Shown here piece after piece: positions 44,268 through 53,932 of a DNA stretch of 64,000 nucleotides. Origin of the DNA: Nocardia panacis. GTDB taxonomy: Bacteria > Actinomycetota > Actinomycetes > Mycobacteriales > Mycobacteriaceae. The notes under the pieces were generated by a model. It was not told the DNA's origin. It did no database searches and saw only the letters and a program-made list of their open reading frames with translations. Within the stretch, counting starts at the first letter, position 1; each line of letters begins with the position of its first letter. The stretch spans positions 868,001 through 932,000 of the forward strand of contig NZ_QZFU01000016.1 of NCBI RefSeq assembly GCF_003598715.1, read 5' to 3'. A program made the position numbers and the translations under genes.

Positions 44268-44332
44268 GGTCAAAGGCTCCGAGCGCAGGCCACTGCCTGC
44301 CGAGTTCGACGCGGCCCCAACCATTTTGCCGC

Positions 44333-44403
44333 AGTGTCTGATTTCGCGGCCTACGTGGTCACACTCCGCTCCCTGCTCCGACCGCGACTTTGCCCGCTCC
44401 GTT
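44333..44403 (+). repeat. dispersed intergenic repeat, single degenerate copy
   Basis: GTGTCTGATTTCGCGGCC followed by TACGTGGTCACACTCCGCT repeats the family at 9009-9157 and 24121-24274, lacking the CCCGG-GGCCT insert. It lies in the gap between murJ and sigM. Its 3' part is diverged. Confidence 0.65.
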
Positions 44404-44497
44404 CGCCGGTGTCGCCACCCGGCCCGGTTCGTCGGTGTCGACCCCCGCGGACCCGAAATCCCTTCTGGTTCTTCCGGTCCCATCCGTGCCGTCAATG

Positions 44498-44527
44498 TTG
44501 CTGCGGCATCGACACGGACGATATGAT
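44498..44527 (+). promoter_or_regulatory. putative promoter for sigM
   Basis: TTGCTG (44498-44503) and TATGAT (44522-44527) are 18 bp apart, a good match to a housekeeping sigma promoter. The predicted leader before sigM would be about 190 nt. Confidence 0.5.
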
Positions 44528-44724
44528 TTGCCTCGCGCTCTCGAGCAAGGGGAGCTTCCCCGGATCTGTCCACTCGGTCCAGGATGCTGCGAAGAATTGG
44601 TGGTGATCACGCACGCCCGTCGCCGCCGCGAGCGCTATTCGAGGGGTTGATCTTGTCGTCGGAACGGAACGAGAATTTCCGCGGGGCAGCGGTGCGCGCG
44701 ACCGCGCACCGCGAGCGCTCGTTC

Positions 44725-45285
44725 ATGCTCGACGAGCTCACCGATATCGAGTTGCTGCGCGCGCATGTCGACGGGCGTCGCCACGCCTTCGCCGAATTGC
44801 TGCGCCGCCACAACGATCACCTCTGGCAGACCGCGCTGCGCACCTCCTATACCCGCGACGACGCCGCCGACAGCCTGCAGGACGCGCTGCTGTCGGCCCA
44901 TCGCACGGCGGGTTCGTTCCGGGCCGAGGCCGAGGTGCGCAGTTGGTTGCACGCGATCGTGGTCAATGCCTGCCTGGACCGGATCCGACGCAACAAGACC
45001 AGGTACGCGGTCTCCCTCGATCCGGAGACCATGCCCGAACCCAGCGACGACAGAGACGATTTCGCGGAATTGGAGATGTCGCTGGTGGTGGATCGAGCGC
45101 TGTTCACCCTGCCGCCCGATCAGCGGACCGCGCTGGTCGCCATCGATCTGGAGGGGTATAGCGTATCGGAGGCGGCCGCGATGCTCGGGGTTCCCGAAGG
45201 CACCATCAAGAGCCGCTGCGCCCGCGCCCGTCAGCGGCTGCAAGAACGTTTGGATTTTCTGCGCGATCCGGGGAACCGGAGGTAG
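44725..45285 (+). CDS. sigM: ECF sigma factor SigM
   Basis: A 186-residue ECF sigma factor. Region 2 (LLRRHNDHLWQTALRTSYTRDDAADSLQDALLSAHRTAGSF, then EVRSWLHAIVVNACLDRIRRNK) and region 4 (LPPDQRTALVAIDLEGYSVSEAAAMLGVPEGTIKSRCARARQRL) are complete. Position after murJ and before the anti-sigma and trx genes is as in M. tuberculosis SigM. ATG 44725 gives the start that best matches the mycobacterial protein. In-frame TTGs at 44647 and 44653, with GAGGGG upstream, would add ~24-26 residues. Confidence 0.93.
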   Translation: MLDELTDIELLRAHVDGRRHAFAELLRRHNDHLWQTALRTSYTRDDAADSLQDALLSAHRTAGSFRAEAEVRSWLHAIVVNACLDRIRRNKTRYAVSLDPETMPEPSDDRDDFAELEMSLVVDRALFTLPPDQRTALVAIDLEGYSVSEAAAMLGVPEGTIKSRCARARQRLQERLDFLRDPGNRR

Positions 45286-45403
45286 TCGAGATGCGTCATT
45301 AATAGTGACGAACCAGTGGGCGATGCGTATCACTGGACGATGAACACAGCCTCGATACCCGGGGCTGGTTCGCCGCGATATCAGCTGAGAAGACGGAGGT
45401 GCG

Positions 45404-46204
45404 ATGGCGACCCGGTCCGTGCCGCAGCCCCCGTTCTCCGCTGAGCTCCTGGCCGATCTGCACGCCGACAATCTCGCACCGCAGTTGCGGGCCGACCTGC
45501 TGCCCGAGGTCGAGCGCGATCCGGAGGCGCTGCGCATCCTGCGCTCCCTCGACGATGTCACCGCCGAATTGCGGGCGCTGGGCCGCGAGGAGCGCGTCAT
45601 CCATCCGATGCCCGCCGATGTGCAGGCCCGCCTGGCCCATTTTCTCGACTCGATGGCGGCCGAGGAGCCCACCGATCGGGTGGCCACCGTGCATCGGTTG
45701 CCGGGCGCCACCGTCCTCCCGGTCGAATCCCCTTCCGCCGAAGGCCATTCCGTACCCCCTCCGGCCCCGATCGACCTGACCGAGCGCCGCGGCCGCCGAT
45801 TGCGTTGGCTCGCCGCCACCGCCGCGGGGGTCGCGGTCCTGGCCTGCGCCGCGCTCGCCATCTCGGTCTCCCGCTCCCGTCCCGACAGCCCCCCGATCGC
45901 CCAGCAGCCCACCACCCAGTCCGGCGCGGCGTCCACCGAACTCACGCCCGCCGCCGCGCTCACCGCCCTCGGCCGCCACGATGTCACCGGCCCGCTGGGC
46001 AGTCCCGCCGCCCTCACTCGCTGTGTCCGCGCGGCAGGCTACGAACGCACGGTCCTCGGCTCCACCAATTGGACCTACCGGGGTGGTGACGCGGTTCTCA
46101 TTCTGCTCACCGGCCCCAATACCCCGAAGATCACCGCACTCGTCGTCGGAATCGGTTGCACCACCGGCGATCCGCAGACCAGGTACAGCACCGATATCGG
46201 CTGA
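45404..46204 (+). CDS. membrane-bound anti-sigma factor for SigM (RsmA-like)
   Basis: A 266-residue protein with a cytosolic N-terminal part, one membrane segment (about 135-157, [21 protein letters not shown]) and an outer domain with two cysteines. It lies 118 bp after sigM in the slot of M. tuberculosis Rv3912, a SigM regulator. The cytosolic half ([18 protein letters not shown], helical) would bind SigM; no zinc HxxxCxxC motif is evident. GGAGGT precedes the ATG. The function follows from position and topology. Confidence 0.82.
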   Translation: MATRSVPQPPFSAELLADLHADNLAPQLRADLLPEVERDPEALRILRSLDDVTAELRALGREERVIHPMPADVQARLAHFLDSMAAEEPTDRVATVHRLPGATVLPVESPSAEGHSVPPPAPIDLTERRGRRLRWLAATAAGVAVLACAALAISVSRSRPDSPPIAQQPTTQSGAASTELTPAAALTALGRHDVTGPLGSPAALTRCVRAAGYERTVLGSTNWTYRGGDAVLILLTGPNTPKITALVVGIGCTTGDPQTRYSTDIG

Positions 46205-46220
46205 GGCAGGGCCTATGCCG

Positions 46221-46248
46221 GGGAACAACAGCGTTTACCCTGTTGTTG
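46221..46248 (+). promoter_or_regulatory. SigH/SigR-type promoter of trxB-trxC
   Basis: GGGAAC (46221-46226) and GTTG (46245-46248), 18 bp apart, fit the GGGAAY-N18-GTT consensus of the disulfide-stress sigma factors SigH (mycobacteria) and SigR (Streptomyces), which control trxB-trxC. The same stretch contains perfect arms AACAACAG/CTGTTGTT (46224-46231, 46240-46247), which could be an extra operator or chance. Confidence 0.75.
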
Positions 46249-46287
46249 ATCGACACGTCCCCAAGTTCTCGCATTCGGAAGGGTCCC

Positions 46288-47274
46288 ATGAGCACGCCAG
46301 TTCGCGACCTGATCATTGTCGGCTCCGGCCCCGCGGGCTATACCGCCGCCATCTACGCCGCGCGCGCGGAACTCGAGCCGCTGGTCTTCGAAGGCACCCA
46401 GTTCGGCGGTGCGCTGATGACCACCACCGAGGTCGAGAACTTTCCCGGTTTCCGCACCGGCATCATGGGTCCCGATCTCATGGAGGAGATGCGCGAACAG
46501 GCCAAGCATTTCGGCGCGGAGATCCGCTCCGAGGATGTGGACGCCATCGACCTGAGCGGCCCGATCAAGTCCGTCACCGTGGGCGGCGAGACGCACCGCG
46601 CCTACGCGATCATCCTGGCCATGGGGTCGGCGGCCCGCTACCTGGGCATTCCGGGTGAGCAGCGGCTGCTCGGCCACGGTGTGAGCGCCTGCGCCACCTG
46701 CGACGGTTTCTTCTTCCGCGGTCAGGACATCGTGGTGGTCGGCGGCGGCGACTCCGCCATGGAGGAGGCGACCTTCCTCACCAAATTCGCCGCGACGGTG
46801 ACGATCGTGCACCGCCGCGAGGAGTTCCGCGCCTCCCGCATCATGCTCGAGCGCGCCAAGGCCAACGAGAAGATCCGCTTCGTCCTCAACAGCGAGGTCG
46901 TCGAGGTCAAGGGTGCGTCGAGCGTCTCCGCCCTCACCCTGCGCGACACCCGCACGGGCGAGGTCTCGGAACTGCCCGCCACCGGCATGTTCGTCGCCAT
47001 CGGCCACGATCCGCGCAGCGAACTCGTGCGCGATCAGGTCGCCTTGGACGACGAGGGCTACGTCACTGTCGAACACCCCGGCACCGCGACGGGTGTCGCC
47101 GGCGTCTTCGCCGCGGGCGACCTGGTGGATCACACCTACCGGCAGGCGATCACCGCGGCGGGCACCGGCTGCCGCGCGGCCATCGACGCCGAGCGCTGGC
47201 TGCGCGAGCAGGGCGATATCACCGACAACACCCTGGACCACGCGGGCCAACCGGTCGCCGTGCCCGCCAACTGA
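46288..47274 (+). CDS. trxB: thioredoxin reductase
   Basis: A 328-residue FAD/NADPH flavoenzyme reducing thioredoxin. FAD motif: [20 protein letters not shown]. The redox pair is CATC (Cys135, Cys138). The NADPH motif is [15 protein letters not shown], followed by HRREEFRAS. The closing FAD motif is [13 protein letters not shown] 46288 follows GGAAGGG; the longer frame to 46156 is not used. It forms an operon with trxC 25 bp downstream, under the SigH-type promoter. The protein matches M. tuberculosis TrxB2 in position. Confidence 0.96.
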   Translation: MSTPVRDLIIVGSGPAGYTAAIYAARAELEPLVFEGTQFGGALMTTTEVENFPGFRTGIMGPDLMEEMREQAKHFGAEIRSEDVDAIDLSGPIKSVTVGGETHRAYAIILAMGSAARYLGIPGEQRLLGHGVSACATCDGFFFRGQDIVVVGGGDSAMEEATFLTKFAATVTIVHRREEFRASRIMLERAKANEKIRFVLNSEVVEVKGASSVSALTLRDTRTGEVSELPATGMFVAIGHDPRSELVRDQVALDDEGYVTVEHPGTATGVAGVFAAGDLVDHTYRQAITAAGTGCRAAIDAERWLREQGDITDNTLDHAGQPVAVPAN

Positions 47275-47299
47275 TTTCGCCCCGCACAGGAGTAGAACC

Positions 47300-47641
47300 A
47301 TGGCAGATTCCGCTGCCCACCAGAACACGGTTACCGTGACCGACGCCTCCTTCGCCGACGACGTGCTGCTCAACGACAAGCCCGTACTCGTCGATTTCTG
47401 GGCGGACTGGTGCGGCCCGTGCAAGATGGTCGCCCCGGTGCTGGAGGAGATCGCCGTCACCCACGCCGACAAGCTGGTGATCGCCAAGCTCGATGTGGAT
47501 GCCAACCCCGAGACCACGATCCATTATGAGGTCCAGTCGATGCCCACTATGCTGCTGTTCCGCGGCGGCCAACCGGTCAAGGCGATCGTCGGGGCCAAGG
47601 GCAAGGCAGCCCTGCTGCGCGAGTTGGCGGAGTTCCTCTGA
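47300..47641 (+). CDS. trxC: thioredoxin
   Basis: A 113-residue thioredoxin with the active site WCGPC (Cys38, Cys41), the cis-Pro region QSMPTMLLFRGG and the usual fold ending KAALLRELAEFL. CAGGAGTAG precedes the ATG. It is the second gene of the trxB-trxC operon (TrxC in mycobacteria) and supplies reducing equivalents to ribonucleotide reductase, peroxiredoxins and methionine sulfoxide reductases. No hairpin follows directly; cwlM begins about 200 bp later. Confidence 0.96.
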   Translation: MADSAAHQNTVTVTDASFADDVLLNDKPVLVDFWADWCGPCKMVAPVLEEIAVTHADKLVIAKLDVDANPETTIHYEVQSMPTMLLFRGGQPVKAIVGAKGKAALLRELAEFL

Positions 47642-47843
47642 GCCAGGCGGAGATCCGCTGAAGAGGTAGGGTCACGGCGTCAAACGCCGCCGAGATCCAA
47701 CGACGCGCCGTAGGATGCCTGGGCACGGGATTGCCGAATTCCGGTCCGGGTCTGAGACAATCGACCACGCTCCGGTCGTGCGCAGAGGTGTATCTCTCGC
47801 ATGGGTGGGTACCCGGAATCTCGGAAGGAAAGGGCTCTCACGC

Positions 47844-49031
47844 ATGCACCGACTTCGTCACGGCGATACCGGTCCAGCCGTAGCAGAGGTTCGGAGCACC
47901 CTGGCAAGTCTCGGGTTCCTGCTCGCGCACGGCACCGATCACGCCGAGGCGCAGTATTGGAAAGATACCGAAGCGTCTTTCGACCACCATCTCGATTCCG
48001 CGGTGCGCGCCTTCCAGCAGCACCGCGGACTGCTGGTAGACGGGGTTGTCGGCCCGGCCACCTATCGCGCGCTGAAGGAAGCGTCCTACCGCCTCGGCGC
48101 GCGCACGCTGATCTATCAGCTCTCCGCCCCGCTCTACGGCGACGATGTGGCCACCCTGCAGCGAAGATTGCAGGATCTCGGCTTCTATGTGCACCGCATC
48201 GACGGCTACTTCGGCCCGCACACCCATGACGCGCTCTCGGCCTTCCAGCGCGAGATCGGCCTGTCCGCCGATGGGATCTGCGGGCCGGACACCCTGCGCT
48301 CACTGGATCTGCTCGGCGCGCGTGTCACCGGCGGCAACCCGCACCGCATCGCCGAGGAGGAGGTGGTGCATCGGGCCGGGCCGCAGCTCACCGGTAAGCG
48401 GATCGTCATCGATCCGGGTCTGGGCGGGCCGGATCGGGGCTGGGGTGTCCCCACCGAATTCGGCGATGTCTACGAGTCGGAGATCCTGTGGGATCTGGCC
48501 AGTCGCCTCGAGGGCCGCATGGCCGCCACGGGGATGGAAACCTTCCTGTCCCGCCCATGGGGTGCCAATCCCAACGACGCCGAGCGGGCCGACACCTCCA
48601 ACGCCTTCGACGCCGACCTGATGATCTCGCTGCGCTGCGCCACCAATCCGAGTCCGTCGGCCAATGGCGTCGCCAGTTTCCATTTCGGCAATTCGCACGG
48701 TTCCACCTCGATGATCGGCCAGGTGCTGGCCGGTTTCATCCAGCGCGAGGTGGTGGCACGCACCTCCCTGCAGGACTGCCGCACCCACGCGCGCACCTGG
48801 GATCTGCTGCGGCTGACCAAAATGCCGACGGTGCAGGTCGATATCGGTTATCTCACCAACGAATACGACGGTGGGGTGCTCACCAATCCGCGGATGCGGG
48901 ATGTGATCGCCGAGGCCATCCTCATCTCGGTCAAGCGGTTGTATCTGCTCGGCCAGGACGACCAGCCCACGGGCACCTACACTTTCGCAGAACTGCTGGC
49001 CGAGGAGTTGGCCGCGGCCGACCGCATGTAG
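47844..49031 (+). CDS. cwlM: CwlM, amidase-like regulator of peptidoglycan synthesis
   Basis: A 395-residue protein with two PG_binding_1 modules (~1-75, HRLRHGDTGPAVAEVRSTLASLGFL; ~90-150, LYGDDVATLQRRLQDLGFYV) and an amidase_3 domain (~180-380, IVIDPGLGGPDRGWG, ending VQVDIGYLTNEYD). No signal peptide is visible, as in mycobacterial CwlM. There the protein is cytoplasmic and, when phosphorylated, stimulates MurA instead of cutting the wall. Zinc-ligand His residues look incomplete: IDPG is found where active amidases carry a DPGHGG-like motif. ATG 47844 starts right at the first module. Confidence 0.92.
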   Translation: MHRLRHGDTGPAVAEVRSTLASLGFLLAHGTDHAEAQYWKDTEASFDHHLDSAVRAFQQHRGLLVDGVVGPATYRALKEASYRLGARTLIYQLSAPLYGDDVATLQRRLQDLGFYVHRIDGYFGPHTHDALSAFQREIGLSADGICGPDTLRSLDLLGARVTGGNPHRIAEEEVVHRAGPQLTGKRIVIDPGLGGPDRGWGVPTEFGDVYESEILWDLASRLEGRMAATGMETFLSRPWGANPNDAERADTSNAFDADLMISLRCATNPSPSANGVASFHFGNSHGSTSMIGQVLAGFIQREVVARTSLQDCRTHARTWDLLRLTKMPTVQVDIGYLTNEYDGGVLTNPRMRDVIAEAILISVKRLYLLGQDDQPTGTYTFAELLAEELAAADRM

Positions 49032-49046
49032 TCGCCGATCCACCGC

Positions 49047-49075
49047 AGGTGCCCCGTCGATTCGGCGGGGCACCT
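49047..49075. terminator. bidirectional hairpin terminator
   Basis: AGGTGCCCCG (49047-49056) pairs perfectly with CGGGGCACCT (49066-49075) around a nine-base loop. It lies between the convergent cwlM and acetyltransferase-like genes and can serve both. Confidence 0.85.
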
Positions 49076-49092
49076 TCTCGTCGCCCGACAGG

Positions 49093-49824
49093 TTATCTGG
49101 CGCCCGCTCGGGTCGGCGCGCTCATGGACGCGGCGGCGAGCAGTTGATCGAGTGCCCGCTCCACATCCTCCTTCCATCCGTGATCGGAGTTGAGCTCCAG
49201 GCGCAGCCGGGGGAAGCGGTGATGCGGTGCGATCACCTCGAATCCGCAGTCCTCCAGGAAATCCGCGTCGATCATGCAGGTCTCGGGGGAGCATTCGGCG
49301 GTGGCGCGGGAGGCCAGCGGGTCACGCTGCGGCGAGTCGATCCGCTCCAGCAGCCGCATCGACCCGGCGGCGCGCTCGGTCAGCGCGGTGGCCGGGGGAG
49401 CGAGCCGGATCCCGAACGCTTCCAAAGCGCGCACGCCGCGCCGGACCAGATCGGCCACCACGGCTTGAATCAGCCGATGGGGGAGATCGGTGTCCCGGTG
49501 CGGGAATTCGGCGCGCAGCGTGGTCAGCAGGATCGCGTCCGGGCTCACGGGGGAGGTGGGGAACAGGCCTGCGCGCGGCACGACGCGCGGCGGGGCGTAG
49601 AGCGCGCACCCGGCGGCCGCGCCGTCGACGGAGGCGACCTGACCGCACGAACCCCATTCCAGCATGACCGTCGACAGCCATGCCTCCTTCTCGAACACGG
49701 GATCGCTGAAGCCGCGACAGTCCGCGGCGATCGCCGGATCCATCTCCCAGAACACGCATCGCCGGGCGTGTGCGGGCAGCATATCCAGACCGCCGAGGGT
49801 CAATGCTGTGACGCTGGTCGACAC
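49093..49824 (-). CDS. GNAT-like protein, Rv3916c type
   Basis: A 243-residue cytosolic protein in the Rv3916c position, convergent with cwlM. The start GTG 49824 gives VSTSVTALTLGGLDMLPAHARRCVFWEMDP, which resembles the mycobacterial protein as recalled. The central part may be a GNAT-like fold (VMLEWGSCGQVASVDGAAAGCALYAPP, then IQAVVADLVRRGVRALEAFG, CMIDADFLEDCGFEVIAPH), with CoA-binding loops poorly defined. A frame extends to 49998 without support. Function unknown; acetyltransferase is likely. Confidence 0.75.
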   Translation of the reverse strand: MSTSVTALTLGGLDMLPAHARRCVFWEMDPAIAADCRGFSDPVFEKEAWLSTVMLEWGSCGQVASVDGAAAGCALYAPPRVVPRAGLFPTSPVSPDAILLTTLRAEFPHRDTDLPHRLIQAVVADLVRRGVRALEAFGIRLAPPATALTERAAGSMRLLERIDSPQRDPLASRATAECSPETCMIDADFLEDCGFEVIAPHHRFPRLRLELNSDHGWKEDVERALDQLLAAASMSAPTRAGAR

Positions 49825-50150
49825 CGCTCTGCTCAGCCTCCAGCCATTCGATTCGTTCACGCGCTCGCCGCCTGCCCGGCGACGAGCCCCGGCGGGTGTG
49901 CGGCGGGCGGATATTCGGTTCGCTCGCCGCGTCGGTTCGCACCCGCGTCGGTACTTTCTCGCCAGCAAGAATATGCGATCAACGAGAACCCGCCTCATTC
50001 CACGTCACTGTGCTGTTGGGTCAGGTGTGATGTTCGATGATCGCCGCGCATTTCTCGTGGTGGCGCGCCCGCGCGATTCATCGTCACAGTGACGCTTCTT
50101 CGCCTGGTGCCGGATCATCGGAACACCGAGCCGATTCGGCCCGATTTTAG

Positions 50151-51170
50151 CTACGAACCGAGCTGCCCCTGCATCAGTTCGTAGATACGCTCCAGATCCT
50201 CGAGCGATCCGAATTCGACGACGATCTTCCCCTTGCGTTTACCCATGCTCACGACCACGCGGGTATCGAAGGAATTCGACAACTTATCGGCGACCTTCTG
50301 CAAACCCGGCATCTCGATCGGCTTGCGGCGGGGAGCGGGCTCCTCGTCGGCATCGAGCAGGCGCGCAGGCTCCCGATTCGCCAACATGACCGTTTCCTCG
50401 GTGGACCGCACCGACATACCCTCGGCCACAATGCGCTTGGCGAGCTCCTCCTGCGCGGCCGCACCGGCCTCCAGACTGAGCAGCGCCCGACCGTGCCCGG
50501 CCGAGAGAATGCCACTCGCGAGTCGACTCTGCACCGAGACCGGGAGCTTCAGCAGCCGAATCATATTGGTGATCACCGGACGCGAACGCCCGAGCCGCCG
50601 AGCCAACTCGTCGTGGGTGACGCCGAACTCCTCCAGCAGTTGCTGATAGGCCGCCGCCTCTTCCAGCGGATTGAGCTGGACCCGATGAATATTCTCCAGC
50701 AGCGCGTCCCGCAGCATGGATTCGTCGGCGGTCTCCCGAACAATGGCCGGGATCGAGGTCAGGCCCGCCTCCTGGCAGGCACGCCAGCGCCGCTCGCCCA
50801 TGACGAGCTGATACTTGTCGGTGCCCTCCAGACGGCGCACCACGATCGGCTGCATCAGTCCGAACTCACGAATCGAGTGGACCAGCTCGCCGAGCGCCTC
50901 CTCCTCGAAGTACTGGCGCGGCTGCTTGGGATTGGCCTCGATCTGATCGGTGCCGATCTCGCGGTAACTGGCGCCGCCCGCCGCGAGCTCCGTCGCCTCC
51001 TCGGGCAGATCGGGGACGCGATGCAGATAGGCCGAAGCCGGTTGCGGGCCAATCGGATCCAGACCCATCACACTGGCCGCCGAGGCGCTGAGCCCCGGCG
51101 CGACCTCGGGTGCCGTCGGAATCAGCGCGGCCAGGCCGCGCCCGAGTCCGCCCTTCTTTGCCTGACTCAT
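50151..51170 (-). CDS. parB: chromosome partitioning protein ParB
   Basis: A 339-residue CTP-dependent clamp that loads at parS and spreads over origin DNA. It starts [18 protein letters not shown]. The ParB/CTPase motif is [23 protein letters not shown], with [14 protein letters not shown] (the GERRxRA box). The helix-turn-helix is [30 protein letters not shown]. The C-terminal dimer domain closes the protein. It is co-directional with parA, 47 bp downstream of it. Four parS sites lie within 4 kb. Confidence 0.97.
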   Translation of the reverse strand: MSQAKKGGLGRGLAALIPTAPEVAPGLSASAASVMGLDPIGPQPASAYLHRVPDLPEEATELAAGGASYREIGTDQIEANPKQPRQYFEEEALGELVHSIREFGLMQPIVVRRLEGTDKYQLVMGERRWRACQEAGLTSIPAIVRETADESMLRDALLENIHRVQLNPLEEAAAYQQLLEEFGVTHDELARRLGRSRPVITNMIRLLKLPVSVQSRLASGILSAGHGRALLSLEAGAAAQEELAKRIVAEGMSVRSTEETVMLANREPARLLDADEEPAPRRKPIEMPGLQKVADKLSNSFDTRVVVSMGKRKGKIVVEFGSLEDLERIYELMQGQLGS

Positions 51171-51217
51171 CGCCTACCGGCCCCTTCCTCGTTGCCAACC
51201 ACCGCCGCTACCGCGAC

Positions 51218-52225
51218 TCACGCCGCGCCGTCCGCGCCATCTCGGCGAGCCAGCGCACGCGCGGCCATTTCGCGACCCGCGTCGAGATAACTCATCGCGC
51301 CCCGCGAACCGGGATCATAATCGAGCACCGTCATGCCATAGCCCGGCGCCTCGGACACCTTCACACTGCGCGGAATCACCGAGCGCAGCACCACATCTCC
51401 GAAGTGAGCGCGCACCTCCTCCGCGACCTGATCGGCCAATTTGGTCCGGCCGTCGTACATGGTGAGGATGACGGTGGACACATGCAGTTCCGGATTCAGA
51501 TGCGACTGCACCAGGCCGATATTGCGGAGCAACTGCCCCACCCCCTCCAGCGCGTAGTACTCGCACTGAATCGGGATCAGCACCTCCTTGGCCGCCACCA
51601 TCGCATTGACGGTGAGCAGACCCAGCGACGGCGGGCAGTCGATCATCACGTAGTCGATGTCGTACCCGGCGATATTCGCCTCCTGAATGGCCGTCTTGAG
51701 ACGACCCTCGCGGGCCACCATGGAGACCAATTCGATTTCGGCGCCGGCCAGATCGATGGTGGCCGGAATGCACAGCAGCCGCTCACTGTGCGGGCTCTGC
51801 TGAATCGCCTCCTTGACCGACACCTCACCGATCAGCAGTTCATAGCTGGACGGAACACCGGAGTGGTGATCGATACCGAGGGCGGTGCTGGCATTGCCCT
51901 GCGGATCGAGATCGATTACCAGCACGGTCATTCCCTGATGCGCCAACGCGGCGGCCAAATTGACCGCGGTGGTTGTCTTCCCGACACCACCCTTCTGATT
52001 GGCGATGGTGATGATGCGCTGCTCATGCGGTTTCGGCACTGTCACCTTTCCTGGATGCAAGATCTGACTGGCGCGCTGAGCCTCCGCGGCGATCGGGGTC
52101 TCACTGGGGGAGATATGCCCGAACGGCGTACTTCCGAAGGTATCCGTGTCGACGCTGCTGGAGTCCAGCATCCCCGGCACTCGGGACGCTGTTTCCCGTG
52201 AAACATTCGTCGGCCCGTTCGACAT
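51218..52225 (-). CDS. parA: chromosome partitioning ATPase ParA
   Basis: A 335-residue Walker-type ATPase that moves ParB-origin complexes. The deviant Walker A is ANQKGGVGKTTTAVNLAAAL, Walker A' is DLDPQGNAST and Walker B is YVMIDCPPSLGLLTVNAM. TTAGGAGCTG precedes the ATG at 52225. The first ~55 residues are a poorly conserved extension carrying the codons of a parS site (GPTNVSRET). The open frame continues to 52375, but the ribosome site decides for 52225. The 880-bp gap to rsmG behind it contains parS sites and a tandem repeat. Confidence 0.96.
   Translation of the reverse strand: MSNGPTNVSRETASRVPGMLDSSSVDTDTFGSTPFGHISPSETPIAAEAQRASQILHPGKVTVPKPHEQRIITIANQKGGVGKTTTAVNLAAALAHQGMTVLVIDLDPQGNASTALGIDHHSGVPSSYELLIGEVSVKEAIQQSPHSERLLCIPATIDLAGAEIELVSMVAREGRLKTAIQEANIAGYDIDYVMIDCPPSLGLLTVNAMVAAKEVLIPIQCEYYALEGVGQLLRNIGLVQSHLNPELHVSTVILTMYDGRTKLADQVAEEVRAHFGDVVLRSVIPRSVKVSEAPGYGMTVLDYDPGSRGAMSYLDAGREMAARALARRDGADGAA
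52190..52205. other. parS site at the start of parA
   Basis: TGTTTCCCGTGAAACA, one mismatch to the TGTTTCACGTGAAACA consensus. It overlaps the first codons of parA and may link ParB binding to parAB expression. Confidence 0.85.
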
Positions 52226-52502
52226 TAGACAGCTCCTAACCGAGAACTCCAGATCACGCGCGACCGACGAAGGCGTCGGTGCCGTGTCGTAAACATCTGT
52301 GTCGGAGGGAACATGATGCTCAATCGGAACCCGCGGCGACCGATCGACCGAGCGGAGCTCTCGCCGCTGTGACACTCACGTGGGGCCCACGCTCACGCCC
52401 GACGCCCCATAGCTTGCCAGCCCCGAGCGCGATTAGAAAGCTGAATCGCGGCACGCCGCATCCGACACGCAAATCTGTCCGAATTCGACGCACCCCTACC
52501 AA

Positions 52503-52518
52503 TGTTTCACGGGAAACG
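52503..52518. other. parS site
   Basis: TGTTTCACGGGAAACG, two mismatches to consensus, in the parA-rsmG gap. Confidence 0.75.
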
Positions 52519-52629
52519 CCGACCCGTCTCGACGCTCAATCCCACCGCGCCACCGAAGATTTGGTCGACCAGGATCGAAGCACCGGACTCGATGTCGGAA
52601 CAATCAACGAGCGAGGATGCGGTCTGCAA

Positions 52630-52645
52630 TGTTCCACGGGAAACA
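52630..52645. other. parS site
   Basis: TGTTCCACGGGAAACA, two mismatches to consensus, in the parA-rsmG gap. Same sequence as the distant copy in pxpB (28700). Confidence 0.8.
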
Positions 52646-52897
52646 ACGTCGCCGCCCGTCGCCCCGCCAAACCTCTTGCCGGTACGCCGATTAGCGAACA
52701 GCCCCATTCCGCCCACCCAATACCATCCCGGACCGCACTTCAATCAGACGGGCACATAACCAGATTCAGCAGCCACACCCATCGCCCATCACGGCCATCT
52801 CCGACCATGTCCACACATTCAACATGTCACCGTGACGAATCACGCCTGACTGAGGGGGCATCCCAATAGCCGACTCGATGTCGCCTTGATGGCGATG

Positions 52898-53042
52898 CCG
52901 CGATCGGGCGGTGCTGCGGAAGCCGCGATCGGGCGGTGCTGCGGAAGCCGCGATCGGGCGGTGCTGCGGAAGCCGCGATCGGGCGGTGCTGCGGAAGCCG
53001 CGATCGGGCGGTGCTGCGGAAGCCGCGATCGGGCGGTGCTGC
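52898..53042. repeat. 25-bp perfect tandem repeat (VNTR-like)
   Basis: Almost six head-to-tail copies of a unit beginning CCGCGATCGGGCGGTGCTGC, starting at 52898, 52923, 52948, 52973, 52998 and 53023, with no spacers. Each carries CGATCG. The array lies in the gap between parA and rsmG. Frames across it are an artefact of the period; no gene was assigned. Copies are identical, so recent expansion or slippage is likely. Confidence 0.92.
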
Positions 53043-53105
53043 CCGGATCGGCTGGCCGATCCGGGCTAGCAGCCAAATGTGAGGGCGAGGGGGTGGGGGA
53101 GTGGA

Positions 53106-53834
53106 CTACCGACCCTTGCGGGCGATCCGACCGCTCTTGACGCGCTCGATGCGACGCAGCGGTCCGCGTTCGGATCGGGGTAGCCGCTCGGCACTGACCA
53201 CCACCGTGGGGGTTTCGAGAAGGCCGACTCCGCATTCGAGTACCGAGGCGTGGCCCGCCCCGGCGCGACTCAAAGCTTCGGCGTCGCGCTCGATTTCCTC
53301 GGCCGCGCTCACCCCCTTGAGTGCCAACATTCGCCCGTGGTCGCGGAGCAGCGGCAGCGACCACTGCGCCAGCTTGGCCAGGGGAGCGACGGCGCGCGAG
53401 GTCACCACTTCGGCGCCGCCCGCTTCTTTCAGCACCCCGGATTGTTCGGCGCGGCCGCGCACGACGGTGATGTCCAGTCCGACCGCCTCGATGAATTCGC
53501 TCAGGAAGACGGTGCGGCGCAGCAGTGGTTCGACCAGGGTGATCCGGAGGTCCGGCCTGGCGATGGCGAGCGGGATGCCGGGAAGTCCGGCGCCGCTGCC
53601 GATATCGACGACGGTCGCGCCCTCGGCGATCAATTCGCCGACCACCGCGCAGTTGAGGATGTGGCGGTCCCAGAGGCGGGGGACCTCTCGCGGTCCGATC
53701 AGTCCGCGCTCCACACCGGAGGTCGCGAGGACGGCGCAGTAGCGCCGGGCGAGATCCAGTCGGTCACCGAAGATCGTCGCGGCGACGGCCGGCTCGGCGG
53801 GCGACGCGGCGGCATCTCGTTCCACGTGAAACAT
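53106..53834 (-). CDS. rsmG: 16S rRNA (guanine-N7) methyltransferase RsmG
   Basis: A 242-residue S-adenosylmethionine-dependent methyltransferase acting on G527 of 16S rRNA. The SAM motif I is [16 protein letters not shown], with [13 protein letters not shown] and LALKG further on. The start is MFHVERDA, and its first codons are formed by a parS site. It sits between parA and jag, the usual origin order. Loss of this gene gives low-level streptomycin resistance in relatives. The basic tail [10 protein letters not shown] is typical of actinobacterial versions. Confidence 0.95.
   Translation of the reverse strand: MFHVERDAAASPAEPAVAATIFGDRLDLARRYCAVLATSGVERGLIGPREVPRLWDRHILNCAVVGELIAEGATVVDIGSGAGLPGIPLAIARPDLRITLVEPLLRRTVFLSEFIEAVGLDITVVRGRAEQSGVLKEAGGAEVVTSRAVAPLAKLAQWSLPLLRDHGRMLALKGVSAAEEIERDAEALSRAGAGHASVLECGVGLLETPTVVVSAERLPRSERGPLRRIERVKSGRIARKGR
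53818..53833. other. parS site at the start of rsmG
   Basis: CGTTCCACGTGAAACA, two mismatches to the consensus, with the central CACGTG palindrome intact. It forms the ATG-proximal codons of rsmG. Confidence 0.8.
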
Positions 53835-53853
53835 CCTTCCGAGAAATATGGAA

Positions 53854-53883
53854 AGGGCCCCCGGTCCGAAGACCAGAGGCCCT
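53854..53883 (-). terminator. terminator after jag
   Basis: On the minus strand AGGGCC pairs with GGCCCT, with an inner GGTC-TTCG-GACC tetraloop stem, and TTTCC follows. It lies between the end of jag and the start of rsmG and would end the rpmH-to-jag transcript. Confidence 0.75.
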
Positions 53884-53932
53884 ATCCAACCATCCTTTGT
53901 TCGGCCGCCAAAGATGGCGTCCCCGAACGCTT

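Noticed and set aside
52898..53042. Possible CRISPR array
   Set aside because: The 25-bp units are contiguous with no spacers and no cas genes are nearby; it is a simple tandem repeat.
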